From Guyparkeria sp. SCN-R1 (GTDB taxonomy: Bacteria; Pseudomonadota; Gammaproteobacteria; Halothiobacillales; Halothiobacillaceae): a stretch of DNA of 64,000 nt. This document shows, piece after piece, positions 34,712 through 45,720 of this stretch. A program made the translations under genes and the position numbers. The stretch covers positions 1-64,000 of the forward strand of contig NZ_QZMT01000004.1 of assembly GCF_003932495.1 (NCBI RefSeq), in the 5' to 3' direction. Within the stretch, counting starts at the first letter, position 1. Each line of letters starts with the position of its first letter. The notes beneath the pieces were generated by a model. It had not been told where the DNA came from and did not search any database. It saw only the letters and a program-made list of their open reading frames with translations.

Positions 34712-36400
34712 TCAGGCGGAGCTTGCCAACAACTCGCGGGCATGTGCCCGTGTCTGCTCGGTGACCTCGCGCCCACCTAGCATGCGCGCGAGTTCCTCGA
34801 CGCGCTCGTCGGCATCCAGACCACGCACCCAGGTGCGGGTCGAGTCGGCCTGTTCGTCCTTCTCGATCCGTGCCTGGTGGTGTCCATGCGCGGCGACCTG
34901 CGGCAGGTGGGTGACGCACAGGACCTGGCGCGAGTCGCCCAGTGCGCGCAGGTGCGCCCCGACGATCGCGGCAGTGGCCCCACCGATGCCGGTATCGACC
35001 TCGTCGAAGATGAAGGTGCCCACCGGGTCATCGCCGGCGGTCAGCGTCTTGAGGGCCAGGCTCACGCGTGCCAGTTCGCCGCCCGAGGCGATCTGGTCGA
35101 GCGGGGCGACCGGCTGGCCGCGGTTGGCGCTGATCAGGAAGACCACCTCGTCGATGCCGCGCTCGCCGCGTCGTTCGGCCAGTGTCTTTGACTGGGTCAG
35201 TTGCACCTCGAATTCGCCGTTGGGCATGCCCAGTTCGCGAATCGAGGCCTTGAGGCGCTCGGCCAGCTTCTTCGCACCGGTTGCGCGTTTCTTGCTGACC
35301 TCGGCGGCCAGCCGGTCGTAGGTGGCGCGGTTCTCGGCCAGCCGAGTCTCGACCTCGCCCAGCGTGCTGCCGGCCTGCTCGAGTTGCTCGTATTCCTCTC
35401 GCAGATCGGCCACGTGCTGCTCGAACATCTCCGGGGCGACGCGATGCTTGCGCGCCAGTTCGTGGAGGGTATCGAGTCGGGCCTCGACCGTGGCCAGGCG
35501 TTCCGGGTCGGCATCGGAGGATTCCAGCCGGTCGCGCAGGGTGTCGACCGCCTCGGCGATCTGGATCTCGGCGGACTGCAGGGTCTCGATCACCGGGCCG
35601 AGCGCCTCGTCGAGATCGGCAATCCGCGAGAGCGACTGTTCGGCCGCGCCGATGCGGTCGTGGGCGTTGCCGTCCTCGTCGAATAGCGCGGCCATCTGCT
35701 CGGCCAGTACCTGCCGCCATTCGTCGAGCCTCGAGAGGCGCTTGAGCTCGGCGTGCAGCTGGTTGAATTCGTCGGGCTGCGGGTCGACGCGCTCGATCTC
35801 CTCGAGCTGGAATTCCAGGAAGGCGAGCCGGTCGGCCCGCGAGGCCTGCTCGGCCTGGTGATTGGCGAGCTGGGCCTCATCGCTGTGGATCTGCCGGCTC
35901 AGGTGGCCGAGTTTGTCCACCTGGCCCTTGAGGTCGCAGAAATGATCGAGCAGGGCGAGCTGGGTCTTCGCCTGCATCAATCGCTGGTTCTGGTGCTGAC
36001 CGTGGATGTCGATCAGGTGCCGGCCGATGCCCTTGAGGGTCTGCCCCGGCACGGGGCGGCCGTTGATCCAGGCCTTCGAGCGCCCGTCACGGGACAGGAC
36101 CCGGCGCACGATCAGCGGCAGCCTCTCGCCTTCCGGTTCCTCGCCCAATTCCTGTTCCTCGAGCCAGTGTGCCGCCGGGCTGTCCACCGGCAACAGGAAC
36201 TCGCCGGAGACCTCGCCCTGATCGCAACCGGCGCGCAGCAGGTTCATGTTGGCCCGATCGCCCAGCAGCAAGCCGATCGCGTCGATCAGGATCGACTTAC
36301 CCGCCCCGGTTTCGCCGGTGAGCGCGGTCATGCCGGCGGCGAAATCGAGCTCGAGCTGGTCGATCAGGGCGATCTGGCGGATCGAGAGGGTGGTCAGCAT
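34712..36400 (-). CDS. recN: DNA repair protein RecN
   Basis: RecN is an SMC-like ATPase acting in double-strand break repair. Walker A is GETGAGKS near residue 30, coiled-coil arms fill about 150-360, the signature is ASGGELARVSLAL and Walker B is TFIFDEVDTGIGG. At 562 residues it is full length. E. coli recN is SOS-controlled; no clear LexA box was seen in the 187 bases between recN and nadK. Confidence 0.95.
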   Translation of the reverse strand: MLTTLSIRQIALIDQLELDFAAGMTALTGETGAGKSILIDAIGLLLGDRANMNLLRAGCDQGEVSGEFLLPVDSPAAHWLEEQELGEEPEGERLPLIVRRVLSRDGRSKAWINGRPVPGQTLKGIGRHLIDIHGQHQNQRLMQAKTQLALLDHFCDLKGQVDKLGHLSRQIHSDEAQLANHQAEQASRADRLAFLEFQLEEIERVDPQPDEFNQLHAELKRLSRLDEWRQVLAEQMAALFDEDGNAHDRIGAAEQSLSRIADLDEALGPVIETLQSAEIQIAEAVDTLRDRLESSDADPERLATVEARLDTLHELARKHRVAPEMFEQHVADLREEYEQLEQAGSTLGEVETRLAENRATYDRLAAEVSKKRATGAKKLAERLKASIRELGMPNGEFEVQLTQSKTLAERRGERGIDEVVFLISANRGQPVAPLDQIASGGELARVSLALKTLTAGDDPVGTFIFDEVDTGIGGATAAIVGAHLRALGDSRQVLCVTHLPQVAAHGHHQARIEKDEQADSTRTWVRGLDADERVEELARMLGGREVTEQTRAHARELLASSA

Positions 36401-36587
36401 GTCAGGCGGATTCCTTTGCCCGGTTAGCCCGGATGTTTCATGAAGCCGCGCGATGATCGCGCAGTATATTGATCGTACAAGGGATTTTCCGAAAGAGCGG
36501 CGTATCGGTGATTACGGCCGACTGAGGAAAATTCTTTGAACGGACAAGAGGCAAGCGAGGGCGTGTGGATTTCATGAAATATCCGGG

Positions 36588-37505
36588 CTAGAACTTCTGC
36601 TCGCTCCAGCAGAGCTTGTCACGCAACAGCGAGTAATGGTCGTGACCGGCCGGATGGATCAGGCGGATATCGTGCTCGTATTTTGATATGACGAGTACGT
36701 CGCCGCATTCCAGCGGCTGGTTGAGCTGGCCGTCGAAGCTGACCACGCCGCCGCCGCGCGAACCGGCCACCGGGCGGATCTCGATCTGGTGACGGGCGTC
36801 GACCACGATCGGTCGGTAGCTCAGCGTGTGCGGGCAGATCGAGACGATCCCGACCGCGTGCAGGTCGGGGGCGATCAGCGGGCCACCGGCCGATAGTGCA
36901 TAAGCCGTCGAGCCGGTCGGGGTGCAGACCACCACGCCGTCGGAACGCTGCTGGTTGACCAGGGTGCCGTCGATACACATCTCGAATTCGACCATTCGGG
37001 CCGGGTCACGCATCTTGAAGGTGATGTCGTTGAGTGCGACCGATTCCATGATGCGCGTGTCGTTGCGCATCAGGCTGCCCTGCAGCAGAAATCGGCGTTC
37101 CTCGCTGTAACGGCCTTTGAGAATGGCCGAGAGGTGGCGCTGCACCTCGCCCGGGCTGACGTCGGCGAGAAAGCCCAGGCGGCCGAGGTTGACGCCCAGG
37201 ATCGGCACGTCGTGCAGGCACAGCGAACGCGCGGCATTGAGCATGGTGCCGTCGCCGCCGATCACCACGATCAGGTCGCGATCGATCCGGTCGCGCGAAA
37301 AGCGCGCCGCCGTGATCGACGGGGCGGGGTTTTCGGCGTCTTCCTCCAGCGCCCAGTCGACGCCGTGAGCTTCGGCGACCTCGACCAGGTTGCGGTAGAC
37401 CTCGGCCAGCGCCTCGCCACCGTTGGGCTTGATGATGATGCCCAGACGCGAGAAGGCGGGGGCACCGTCCGGCTGTTCGCTGGCTGACGAGGAGGAAGGA
37501 TTCAT
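36588..37505 (-). CDS. nadK: NAD kinase
   Basis: NadK phosphorylates NAD to NADP. The GGDGT motif is at residues 83-87, LGVNLGRLGFL follows, and the NAD-binding loop is TPTGSTAYALSAGGP. At 305 residues it has about a 15-residue Ser/Pro-rich N-terminal extension before the core strand LGIIIKPNG. Position beside recN is conserved in gammaproteobacteria. Confidence 0.96.
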   Translation of the reverse strand: MNPSSSSASEQPDGAPAFSRLGIIIKPNGGEALAEVYRNLVEVAEAHGVDWALEEDAENPAPSITAARFSRDRIDRDLIVVIGGDGTMLNAARSLCLHDVPILGVNLGRLGFLADVSPGEVQRHLSAILKGRYSEERRFLLQGSLMRNDTRIMESVALNDITFKMRDPARMVEFEMCIDGTLVNQQRSDGVVVCTPTGSTAYALSAGGPLIAPDLHAVGIVSICPHTLSYRPIVVDARHQIEIRPVAGSRGGGVVSFDGQLNQPLECGDVLVISKYEHDIRLIHPAGHDHYSLLRDKLCWSEQKF

Positions 37506-37533
37506 GGCGTGTGCGCTCTTTCTGCCTGACGAC

Positions 37534-37860
37534 TCAATGATTGCCGGAGGACCACTTCAGTCCGATGATGCCCACCACGATCATGGCGATGAAACCCAGT
37601 CGCGCGAGCGAGGCCGGTTCCTTGAACCAGAGGATGCCGAGGATCGCCACGCCGGTCGCGCCAATGCCCGTCCAGATCGCATAGGCGGTGCCCATGGGAA
37701 TCTCGCGCATGGCCAGGGCAAGCAGGTAGAAACTGGCCCAGGCGATGACCAGAACCACAACCGACGGCACCAAGCGGGAGAAGCCGTCGGTAAAGCGCAG
37801 CCCGGTTGCCCAGACGATTTCCAACAGGCCGGCGGCCAACAAGATGAGCCAGGCGTTCAT
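37534..37860 (-). CDS. sugE: SMR-family exporter, SugE/Gdx type
   Basis: A 108-residue protein with four membrane helices. AAGLLEIVWATGLRFTDGFS places the essential Glu (E14) in the SugE/Gdx context, with GTAYAIWTGIGA and the C-terminal IGLKWSS. Members of this branch export guanidinium and some quaternary ammonium compounds. It works as a dual-topology dimer in the inner membrane. No guanidine riboswitch was recognised upstream. It lies 28 bases before nadK on the same strand. Confidence 0.9.
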   Translation of the reverse strand: MNAWLILLAAGLLEIVWATGLRFTDGFSRLVPSVVVLVIAWASFYLLALAMREIPMGTAYAIWTGIGATGVAILGILWFKEPASLARLGFIAMIVVGIIGLKWSSGNH

Positions 37861-37988
37861 GCCGTGGTGTGATCCTCGAATCCGTTAGGTCGCGTCCGTC
37901 GTGAGCCGGCGATCGGCCGGCGGGATGCGAAAGTCGGCCCAGTCTAGCAAAGGAACCCGCGTTTGAATCCGACTGCCGCGCGGCGCGC

Positions 37989-38015
37989 TTGGCACTCTGG
38001 TTGGGCGAGTGCTAG
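37989..38015 (+). promoter_or_regulatory. CIRCE operator before hrcA
   Basis: The inverted repeat TTGGCACTC, nine bases, GAGTGCTAG matches the CIRCE consensus (TTAGCACTC-N9-GAGTGCTAA) at all but two positions. It lies 68 bases before hrcA. HrcA binds CIRCE, so hrcA is probably autoregulated. The left arm overlaps a possible -35 (TTGGCA) and the right arm abuts a possible -10 (TAGTTT). Confidence 0.9.
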
Positions 38016-38082
38016 TTTAGAAACCCATTTGAGCGGACCCGCGCGATTGCCGCCAACAAGCCAGAGGTTTTCAAGTTCGCGT

Positions 38083-39132
38083 ATGACTGACGCCTGGAGT
38101 GCACTTCCCGAGCGGGCACAGACCCTGCTGCGGGTACTGATCGATCGCTACACCGACGAGGGCGCGCCGATCGGGTCGCGTGCGCTCGCGCGCATGTCCG
38201 ATCTCAATCTCAGCCCGGCGACGGTGCGCAACGTGATGGCCGATCTCGAAGACCTCGGGTTGGTGCGTGCGCCGCATACCTCCTCCGGACGTGTGCCGAC
38301 TGAGCTCGCGTATCGCCTGTTTGTCGATTCGTTGCTGACCGCGCCCGGCAAGGCGCCTGTGGATGCCCGTCGCCTGGAGCGCATCCTGCGCGAGGCGGCC
38401 GAGGATGACCCGCAGCAGATGGCGGATACCGCCTCCAACCTGCTTTCGAGCCTGACGCAGTTCGCCGGCGTGGTTACCATTCCGTCGCGGGCCCGCGCCC
38501 TGTTTCGCCAGATCGACTTCGTCTCGCTGTCGCCCGGCAGGGTGCTGATGGTGCTGGTCACCAATGACGGTGGGGTGCAGAACCGCATCATCCACCCCGA
38601 CAAGCCCTACAGTCAGGACGAGCTGACGCGGTTCGCCAACTTCCTCAACGAGCGGCTCAACGGCCAGTCCATCCAGGGGCTACGCGAGACGCTGGTGGCC
38701 GAACTCAAGAGCACGCGCGAGCAGATCGAGGGCAATCTCTCCGAGGCGATCACCCTGGCCGAGTCGGCCGTCGAGGCGGTCGAGGACGAGGCTGGCGTGG
38801 CCGTGGCCGGCCAGGTCAATCTGATGGGCACCGACGAGCTGGGCGATGTCGATCGCATGCGGCGGCTATTCAATGCCTTTGCCGAGAAACGCGAACTAGT
38901 CTCCCTACTTGATCAGTGCGAGCGCGCCCAGGGCGTGAAGATTTTCATCGGCCGCGAGTCCGGCTCGCCCACCTTCGATGAATGTGGCGTGGTGGGGGCC
39001 TCTTATGGTGTCGATGACGAGGTGGTCGGCGTGCTGGGCGTGATCGGTCCCAAACGGATGCCCTACGACCGGGTGATATCGATCGTCGATGTCACCTCGC
39101 GCCTGCTCTCGAGCGCGTTGTCCCGCCAGTAA
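38083..39132 (+). CDS. hrcA: heat-inducible transcription repressor HrcA
   Basis: HrcA binds CIRCE elements and releases them on heat stress under GroE control. The 349-residue product begins with the winged-helix part (LIDRYTDEGAPIGSRALAR, then LSPATVRNVMADLEDLGL), followed by the GAF-like and dimerisation regions (VVTNDGGVQNRII, IGRESG). ATG 38083 is the family start; an upstream ATG at 37963 would place the CIRCE site inside the gene and is rejected. It heads grpE-dnaK-dnaJ. Confidence 0.95.
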   Translation: MTDAWSALPERAQTLLRVLIDRYTDEGAPIGSRALARMSDLNLSPATVRNVMADLEDLGLVRAPHTSSGRVPTELAYRLFVDSLLTAPGKAPVDARRLERILREAAEDDPQQMADTASNLLSSLTQFAGVVTIPSRARALFRQIDFVSLSPGRVLMVLVTNDGGVQNRIIHPDKPYSQDELTRFANFLNERLNGQSIQGLRETLVAELKSTREQIEGNLSEAITLAESAVEAVEDEAGVAVAGQVNLMGTDELGDVDRMRRLFNAFAEKRELVSLLDQCERAQGVKIFIGRESGSPTFDECGVVGASYGVDDEVVGVLGVIGPKRMPYDRVISIVDVTSRLLSSALSRQ

Positions 39133-39176
39133 GCCTCCCCAGCCAGATCGTCGTTCCCCAAGCCGGACTCCTTCCC

Positions 39177-39200
39177 CTTGAAAAGATGACGGATGCCCCA
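39177..39200 (+). promoter_or_regulatory. sigma-32-like heat-shock promoter before grpE
   Basis: CTTGAAA, 12 bases, CCCCA matches the heat-shock consensus CTTGAAA-N11-16-CCCCATnT except at the last bases. It lies 120 bases before grpE. If used, grpE-dnaK has sigma-32 control beside the CIRCE control of hrcA. Confidence 0.65.
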
Positions 39201-39319
39201 AGACTCCGGGCATCAATCGAAGCCGTTGACTTGGAGTGGCAGCCCCGGCGACCGGGGCATTGCCGCTTTCAGCCAATGGTTTCAGCGCCAATTTCCATCC
39301 GCTTTTCAGGAGAGTTTCG

Positions 39320-39874
39320 ATGACGGACAAGCCGGTCGATCACGACGACATGAACCAGGAACAGCCGGAGCAGCCCGTCGAGGACGGCGCTCAGGCTCAG
39401 GCGGGCGATGCCGGCGAGCAGAGCGAGGTCGAGCAACTCAAGGCGCAACTGGCCGAGAAGGAAGAGGAGCTCCTGCGTATCGCAGCGGAGATGCAGAACG
39501 TGCGTCACCGCGCCGAGCGAGATATCGAATCGGCCCGCAAGTTCGCCCTGGAGCGTTTCGTCGAGGGGCTTTTGCCGGTCGTCGATTCGCTGGAACTGGG
39601 TATTCAGGCGACCGAGAAGGAAAACGCCACGCTGGAGAAGATCAAGGAGGGGGACGAGATGACCCTCAAGATGCTGATCCAGACCCTGGAGAAGTTCGGC
39701 GTTCAGGCCGTCCATCCGATCGGCGAGCGCTTCAACCCGGATCACCACCAGGCGATGAGCTTGCAGCCGCACGACGGCGAGCCGGACCACGTCGTCGACG
39801 TGATGCAGAAGGGCTACCTCTTGAAGGACCGCGTCGTGCGCCCGGCGCTGGTGGTGGTTTCGAAGCCCAAGTAA
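39320..39874 (+). CDS. grpE: nucleotide exchange factor GrpE
   Basis: GrpE releases ADP from DnaK. The 184-residue protein has an acidic, Glu/Gln-rich N-terminus (residues 1-50), a long coiled coil (about 45-100) and the beta domain with HPIGERFNPDHHQAM and VVRPALVVVSK. ATG 39320 has GGAG upstream. It lies 149 bases before dnaK. Confidence 0.95.
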   Translation: MTDKPVDHDDMNQEQPEQPVEDGAQAQAGDAGEQSEVEQLKAQLAEKEEELLRIAAEMQNVRHRAERDIESARKFALERFVEGLLPVVDSLELGIQATEKENATLEKIKEGDEMTLKMLIQTLEKFGVQAVHPIGERFNPDHHQAMSLQPHDGEPDHVVDVMQKGYLLKDRVVRPALVVVSKPK

Positions 39875-40023
39875 GGGGTTCGAGGGCGGATTTTCCGCGG
39901 GTGGCTTGAAAAATCACGGCTCGCCCGCAAGTCCAAGCACAAGAGCGGGTCCGGTGGCCTTCGAGGCCGCGGGCCACGCCAACCGAATTTCGCATTCACG
40001 ACAGAACTCTGGAGACATGATTT

Positions 40024-41949
<1,926 letters not shown>

Positions 41950-41972
41950 GTCGTCGACATCCTGACCAGTGG

Positions 41973-42003
41973 ATCATCCGCCCCTCGGGGTGGATGATTT
42001 TTT
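41973..42003 (+). terminator. terminator after dnaK
   Basis: A stem of about 12 pairs (ATCATCC-CCCC with GGGGTGGATGAT) and a very small loop is followed by six T. It lies 24 bases after dnaK, before dnaJ. Confidence 0.88.
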
Positions 42004-42140
42004 GTGCCTCGCGATTCGTTCGCGTGGCACCCAAGTTTCCAAGATGGGTCGGCCACTTTCGTGGTGCGGCCTGTCACCGTATTCAGTCCCGTACGGCGTT
42101 GCCGGGCGGGCGAAAACGAAGACAGCCCTAGAGATCGACC

Positions 42141-43292
42141 ATGGCAAAACGTGACTACTACGAGGTGCTGGGGGTCAGCAAGAATGCCTCGGCCGACGAA
42201 CTGAAGAAGGCCTACCGCCGTCTGGCGATGAAGCATCACCCGGACCGCAATCCGGGCGACGAGGAGGCCGAGACCCTCTTCAAGGAGGCCAAGGAGGCCT
42301 ACGAGGTGCTCTCCGACCCGCAGAAGCGGTCGGCCTACGATCAGTTCGGTCATGCCGGGGTCGATGGCCAGGGTGCCGGTGGCTTTGGTGGCGGCTTCGG
42401 CGGAGGTGCCGGCTTTGCCGATATCTTCGGTGACGTCTTCGGTGACATCTTTGGTGGCGGCCGAGCCCGTGGCGGTGCCTCGCGTGGGGCCGACCTGCAG
42501 TACAACCTCAGGCTCTCGCTCGAGGAGGCCGTGCGCGGCACCACCGTCGAGATTCGCATCCCGACCACCGAGCCCTGCGAGACTTGTGATGGCAGCGGCG
42601 CCAAGCCGGGCACCGGCAAGACCACCTGTTCGACCTGTGGTGGTCAGGGCGCGGTGCGCATCCAGCAGGGCTTCTTCTCCATCCAGCAGCCCTGCCCGGA
42701 CTGCGGCGGCGAGGGTCAGAAGATCGAGGACCCCTGCACCGACTGTGGTGGCACAGGCCGCATCGAGACGCAGAAGACGCTTTCGGTCAAGATCCCGGCC
42801 GGGGTCGACTCCGGCGATCGCATCCGCCATTCGGGTGAGGGTGCGCCGGGCGAGAAGGGTGGTCCTCCGGGCGATCTGTACATCCTGATCGATATCAAGC
42901 CGCACCCGCTGTTCCGCCGCGACGACGCGGACCTGCTGTGCGACATGCCGATCAGCTTCACGACCGCCGCCCTGGGTGGCGAGATCGAGGTGCCGACGCT
43001 CGATGGCAAGGTGAGCCTCAAGATCCCGGCCGAGACGCAGACCGGCAAGGTGTTCCGGCTGCGCGGCAAGGGCGTGCGTCCGGTGCGCGGCGGCACGCAG
43101 GGCGACCTGCTGGTGACCGTCCATGTCGAGACGCCGGTCAAGCTCAACGACGAGCAGCGTGAGCTCCTCGAGGCCTTCGAGCGCTCACTGGGCAGCGGCG
43201 AGGGCGACGGCGTGGCCAAGAAGCATCGGCCGCGACAGCACTCGTTCCTGGATTCGGTCAAGCGGTTCTTCGACGATCTGCGAGGCGATTGA
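42141..43292 (+). CDS. dnaJ: chaperone protein DnaJ
   Basis: Type I Hsp40 of 383 residues. The J domain covers 1-70 with the HPD motif in [10 protein letters not shown]; a Gly/Phe-rich region follows to about 115. Four CxxCxGxG zinc motifs lie at about 146-206 ([32 protein letters not shown]), all intact. The C-terminal substrate domains are complete. It starts at ATG 42141. Confidence 0.97.
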   Translation: MAKRDYYEVLGVSKNASADELKKAYRRLAMKHHPDRNPGDEEAETLFKEAKEAYEVLSDPQKRSAYDQFGHAGVDGQGAGGFGGGFGGGAGFADIFGDVFGDIFGGGRARGGASRGADLQYNLRLSLEEAVRGTTVEIRIPTTEPCETCDGSGAKPGTGKTTCSTCGGQGAVRIQQGFFSIQQPCPDCGGEGQKIEDPCTDCGGTGRIETQKTLSVKIPAGVDSGDRIRHSGEGAPGEKGGPPGDLYILIDIKPHPLFRRDDADLLCDMPISFTTAALGGEIEVPTLDGKVSLKIPAETQTGKVFRLRGKGVRPVRGGTQGDLLVTVHVETPVKLNDEQRELLEAFERSLGSGEGDGVAKKHRPRQHSFLDSVKRFFDDLRGD

Positions 43293-43457
43293 CCGTTGCC
43301 GTTGGCCGGTAGCGGGGTACCCCGCGTTCAGGGAAAAACGGGCCCCTGAGTCTGGCCCGGCCCCAGGGCCCTCGGTCCAAGTGAGGCCTCGCGCGGACCG
43401 GGGTGAAACGGGACGGCATGGCCGCTCGTTGAAGCCATGGTGTATCCCGGGGTCGGA

Positions 43458-43486
43458 TTGACTTTGGCAGGCGTTGTCTTTATATT
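43458..43486 (+). promoter_or_regulatory. sigma-70 promoter of the rimP-nusA-infB operon
   Basis: TTGACT and TATATT are separated by exactly 17 bases, one of the best promoter matches in the window. Transcription would start near 43493, giving a leader of about 115 bases before rimP. Confidence 0.82.
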
Positions 43487-43524
43487 CCGGTTCCCGCGAA
43501 CATTGGCTTTAAGAGTGATGCCGG

Positions 43525-43549
43525 GCCCCATATGGGGCTTTTTTATTTT
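43525..43549 (+). terminator. leader terminator/attenuator before rimP
   Basis: The stem GCCCC / GGGGC with loop ATAT is followed by TTTTTTATTTT. It lies about 35 bases after the predicted start site and 58 bases before rimP, inside the leader, so it should stop part of the transcripts. It can also end read-through from dnaJ. Leader bases 43293-43457 hold no gene. Confidence 0.8.
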
Positions 43550-43606
43550 CCCGGCTCCCGGTCTTGCGAAAAGGGCGGGCAAAACCAGCAGAGGGTGCAG
43601 GCAGAC

Positions 43607-44119
43607 GTGCAGAGAATCCCGGCGGCGATCGAAGACATGCTCAAACCGGTGGTCGAGGACCTCGGTTTCGAGTGGGTCGGCGGTGAGTTCCGCGGCGGCC
43701 CGTCTGGCCTGCTGCGCGTGTACATCGACCACCCGGATGGCATGACGCTCGAACACTGTGCCGACGTGAGTCGTGCCCTGGCGGGCGAACTCGACGTCGA
43801 AGACCCGTTCCCGGGCGCCTACCGGCTCGAGGTTTCCTCGCCGGGCGTCGAGCGGCCGATGTTCCGTACCGAGGATTTCGCCCGTTTCGTCGGGCACCGT
43901 GTGCGTCTGCGGCTGTACAAGCCGGTGGCGCAGCAGAAGAAGTTCGAAGGCGTCATTCAGGGCGTCGATGGCGAGGACATCACGGTCCTGGTCGACGAGG
44001 TGGGTGAACTGGTCTTCCGTTTCGAGGAAGCCGAGAAGGCCCACCTCGTCTATGAATTTGCCGACAACACCAAGCGTGGCCGCAACAAGCGCAAGAAGCG
44101 GCGCACGGCGCGGAAATAG
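43607..44119 (+). CDS. rimP: ribosome maturation factor RimP
   Basis: RimP helps assemble the 30S subunit. The 170-residue form reads IPAAIEDMLKPVVEDLGFEWVG, then CADVSRALAGELDVEDP and YRLEVSSPGVERPMF, all family hallmarks. A Lys/Arg-rich tail (KRGRNKRKKRR) is added at the C-terminus. The start is probably GTG 43607, with GTG 43595 as the alternative; an ATG at 43532 lies just behind the leader terminator and adds a non-family extension. nusA follows after 18 bases. Confidence 0.93.
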   Translation: MQRIPAAIEDMLKPVVEDLGFEWVGGEFRGGPSGLLRVYIDHPDGMTLEHCADVSRALAGELDVEDPFPGAYRLEVSSPGVERPMFRTEDFARFVGHRVRLRLYKPVAQQKKFEGVIQGVDGEDITVLVDEVGELVFRFEEAEKAHLVYEFADNTKRGRNKRKKRRTARK

Positions 44120-44137
44120 AGCGATCTGGCTAGCAAC

Positions 44138-45631
44138 ATGAACAAAGAAATCCTTTTTGTCGTCGATTCGGTTTCCAACGAGAAGGGCGTCGATCGCGAC
44201 GTGATCTTCGAGGCGATCGAGGCCGCGCTTGCCCAGGCAGCGCGCAAGCGTCACGGCGGTGACATCGAGACGCGCGTCGAGATCGACCGCGAAGACGGCA
44301 GCTATCGCACCTTTCGTCGCTGGCTGGTGGTCGAGGGCGAAACCTCCGAGCATCCCGAGCGCGAAATGATTCTCGAGGCCGCCCAGATGGACGACCCGGA
44401 AGTGCAGCTCGGCGACTACATCGAGGAAGAGATCGAGTCGGCGGAGTTCGGCCGGATCGCCGCCCAGGCCGCCAAGCAGGTGATCGTGCAGAAGGTGCGC
44501 GAGGCCGAGCGCCGCCAGGTGGTCGAAGCCTACGAAGATCGCAAGGGCACCCTGATCATGGGGCTGGTCAAGCGCATCGATCGCGGCAACGTCATCCTGG
44601 ATCTGGGCGGCAATGCCGAGGCGATGATCCCGCGTGATGAGATGATCGGCCGCGAAGCCGTCCGTCCCGGCGACCGCCTGCGAGGTTACGTGACCGACGT
44701 GCGCCACGAGCCGCGCGGCCCGCAGATCTTCGTCTCGCGCACCGCGCCGGAATTCCTGATCGAGCTGTTCAAGCTTGAGGTGCCGGAGATCTCCCAGGGG
44801 CTGATCGAGATCGTCAACGCCGCCCGCGACCCGGGCCTGCGTGCCAAGATCGCGGTGCTCTCCAATGACCCGCGCATCGACCCGGTCGGCACCTGCGTGG
44901 GCATGCGTGGCTCGCGGGTCCAGTCGGTGACCAACGAGCTCTCCGGTGAGCGGATTGATATCATCGTCTGGGACGAGAACCCGGCCCAGTTCGTCATCAA
45001 CGCGATGTCGCCGGCCGAGGTCGTCTCGATCGTCGTCGACGAGGACACCGGCAGCATGGACGTGGCGGTCAGCGAGGAGAACCTCTCCAAGGCAATCGGT
45101 CGCGGTGGCCAGAACGTCCGGCTCGCGAGCCAGCTGACGCGCTGGCAGATCAACGTCATGAGCGAAGAGCAGGCGATCGAGAAGGGCGAGACCGAGACGC
45201 GCCGCATCGTCGAGCAGTTCATGGAGGCGCTCGACGTCGACCAGGAAGTCGGTGAGGTGCTGGTCGAGGCCGGTTTCACCACCATCGAGGAAATCGCCTA
45301 CGTGCCCACCGAGGAGCTGCTCGAGGTCGAGGGCTTCGACGAGGGCATCGTCGAGGAACTGCGCAACCGGGCACGCGATGCATTGCTGACCATGGCGATT
45401 GCCGGTGGCGGCGAGGCCGAGGAGGAAACCGAATCCTCCGGCGAGGCGCTGGCCCTCGAGGAGCTCGACGGGATGACGGCCGAACTGGCCGCCAATCTGC
45501 GCGAGAACAACATCAAGGACTCGGAAGACGTTGCCGAGCTTTCCATTGATGAGTTGACGGAATACGAAGGCGTGGACGAGGAGCTTGCCGGGCGGCTGAT
45601 CATGGCCGCACGCGCACCCTGGTTCGCCTAA
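44138..45631 (+). CDS. nusA: transcription termination/antitermination factor NusA
   Basis: NusA binds RNA polymerase and nascent RNA. The 497-residue protein has the N-terminal polymerase-binding domain (about 1-125), S1 domain (about 135-200), two KH domains (about 230-345, with GTCVGMRGSRVQSV and SKAIGRGGQNVRLA) and two C-terminal acidic helix-hairpin-helix repeats, as in E. coli. The leader terminator upstream of rimP would put nusA under a signal that NusA itself can influence. Confidence 0.97.
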   Translation: MNKEILFVVDSVSNEKGVDRDVIFEAIEAALAQAARKRHGGDIETRVEIDREDGSYRTFRRWLVVEGETSEHPEREMILEAAQMDDPEVQLGDYIEEEIESAEFGRIAAQAAKQVIVQKVREAERRQVVEAYEDRKGTLIMGLVKRIDRGNVILDLGGNAEAMIPRDEMIGREAVRPGDRLRGYVTDVRHEPRGPQIFVSRTAPEFLIELFKLEVPEISQGLIEIVNAARDPGLRAKIAVLSNDPRIDPVGTCVGMRGSRVQSVTNELSGERIDIIVWDENPAQFVINAMSPAEVVSIVVDEDTGSMDVAVSEENLSKAIGRGGQNVRLASQLTRWQINVMSEEQAIEKGETETRRIVEQFMEALDVDQEVGEVLVEAGFTTIEEIAYVPTEELLEVEGFDEGIVEELRNRARDALLTMAIAGGGEAEEETESSGEALALEELDGMTAELAANLRENNIKDSEDVAELSIDELTEYEGVDEELAGRLIMAARAPWFA

Positions 45632-45720
45632 TTGGTCGGCGAAGACCGACCCGTCGCCATCGGCAGGTGCCGAGGCGTGAAATCTCTATTCGATAGTTTG
45701 CAGGACCACAGGAGTCGTTA

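Noticed and set aside
37861-37962. Guanidine riboswitch before the SugE/Gdx gene
   Set aside because: No paired ACGR-loop hairpins (type II) or ykkC core could be found in the 100 bases upstream.
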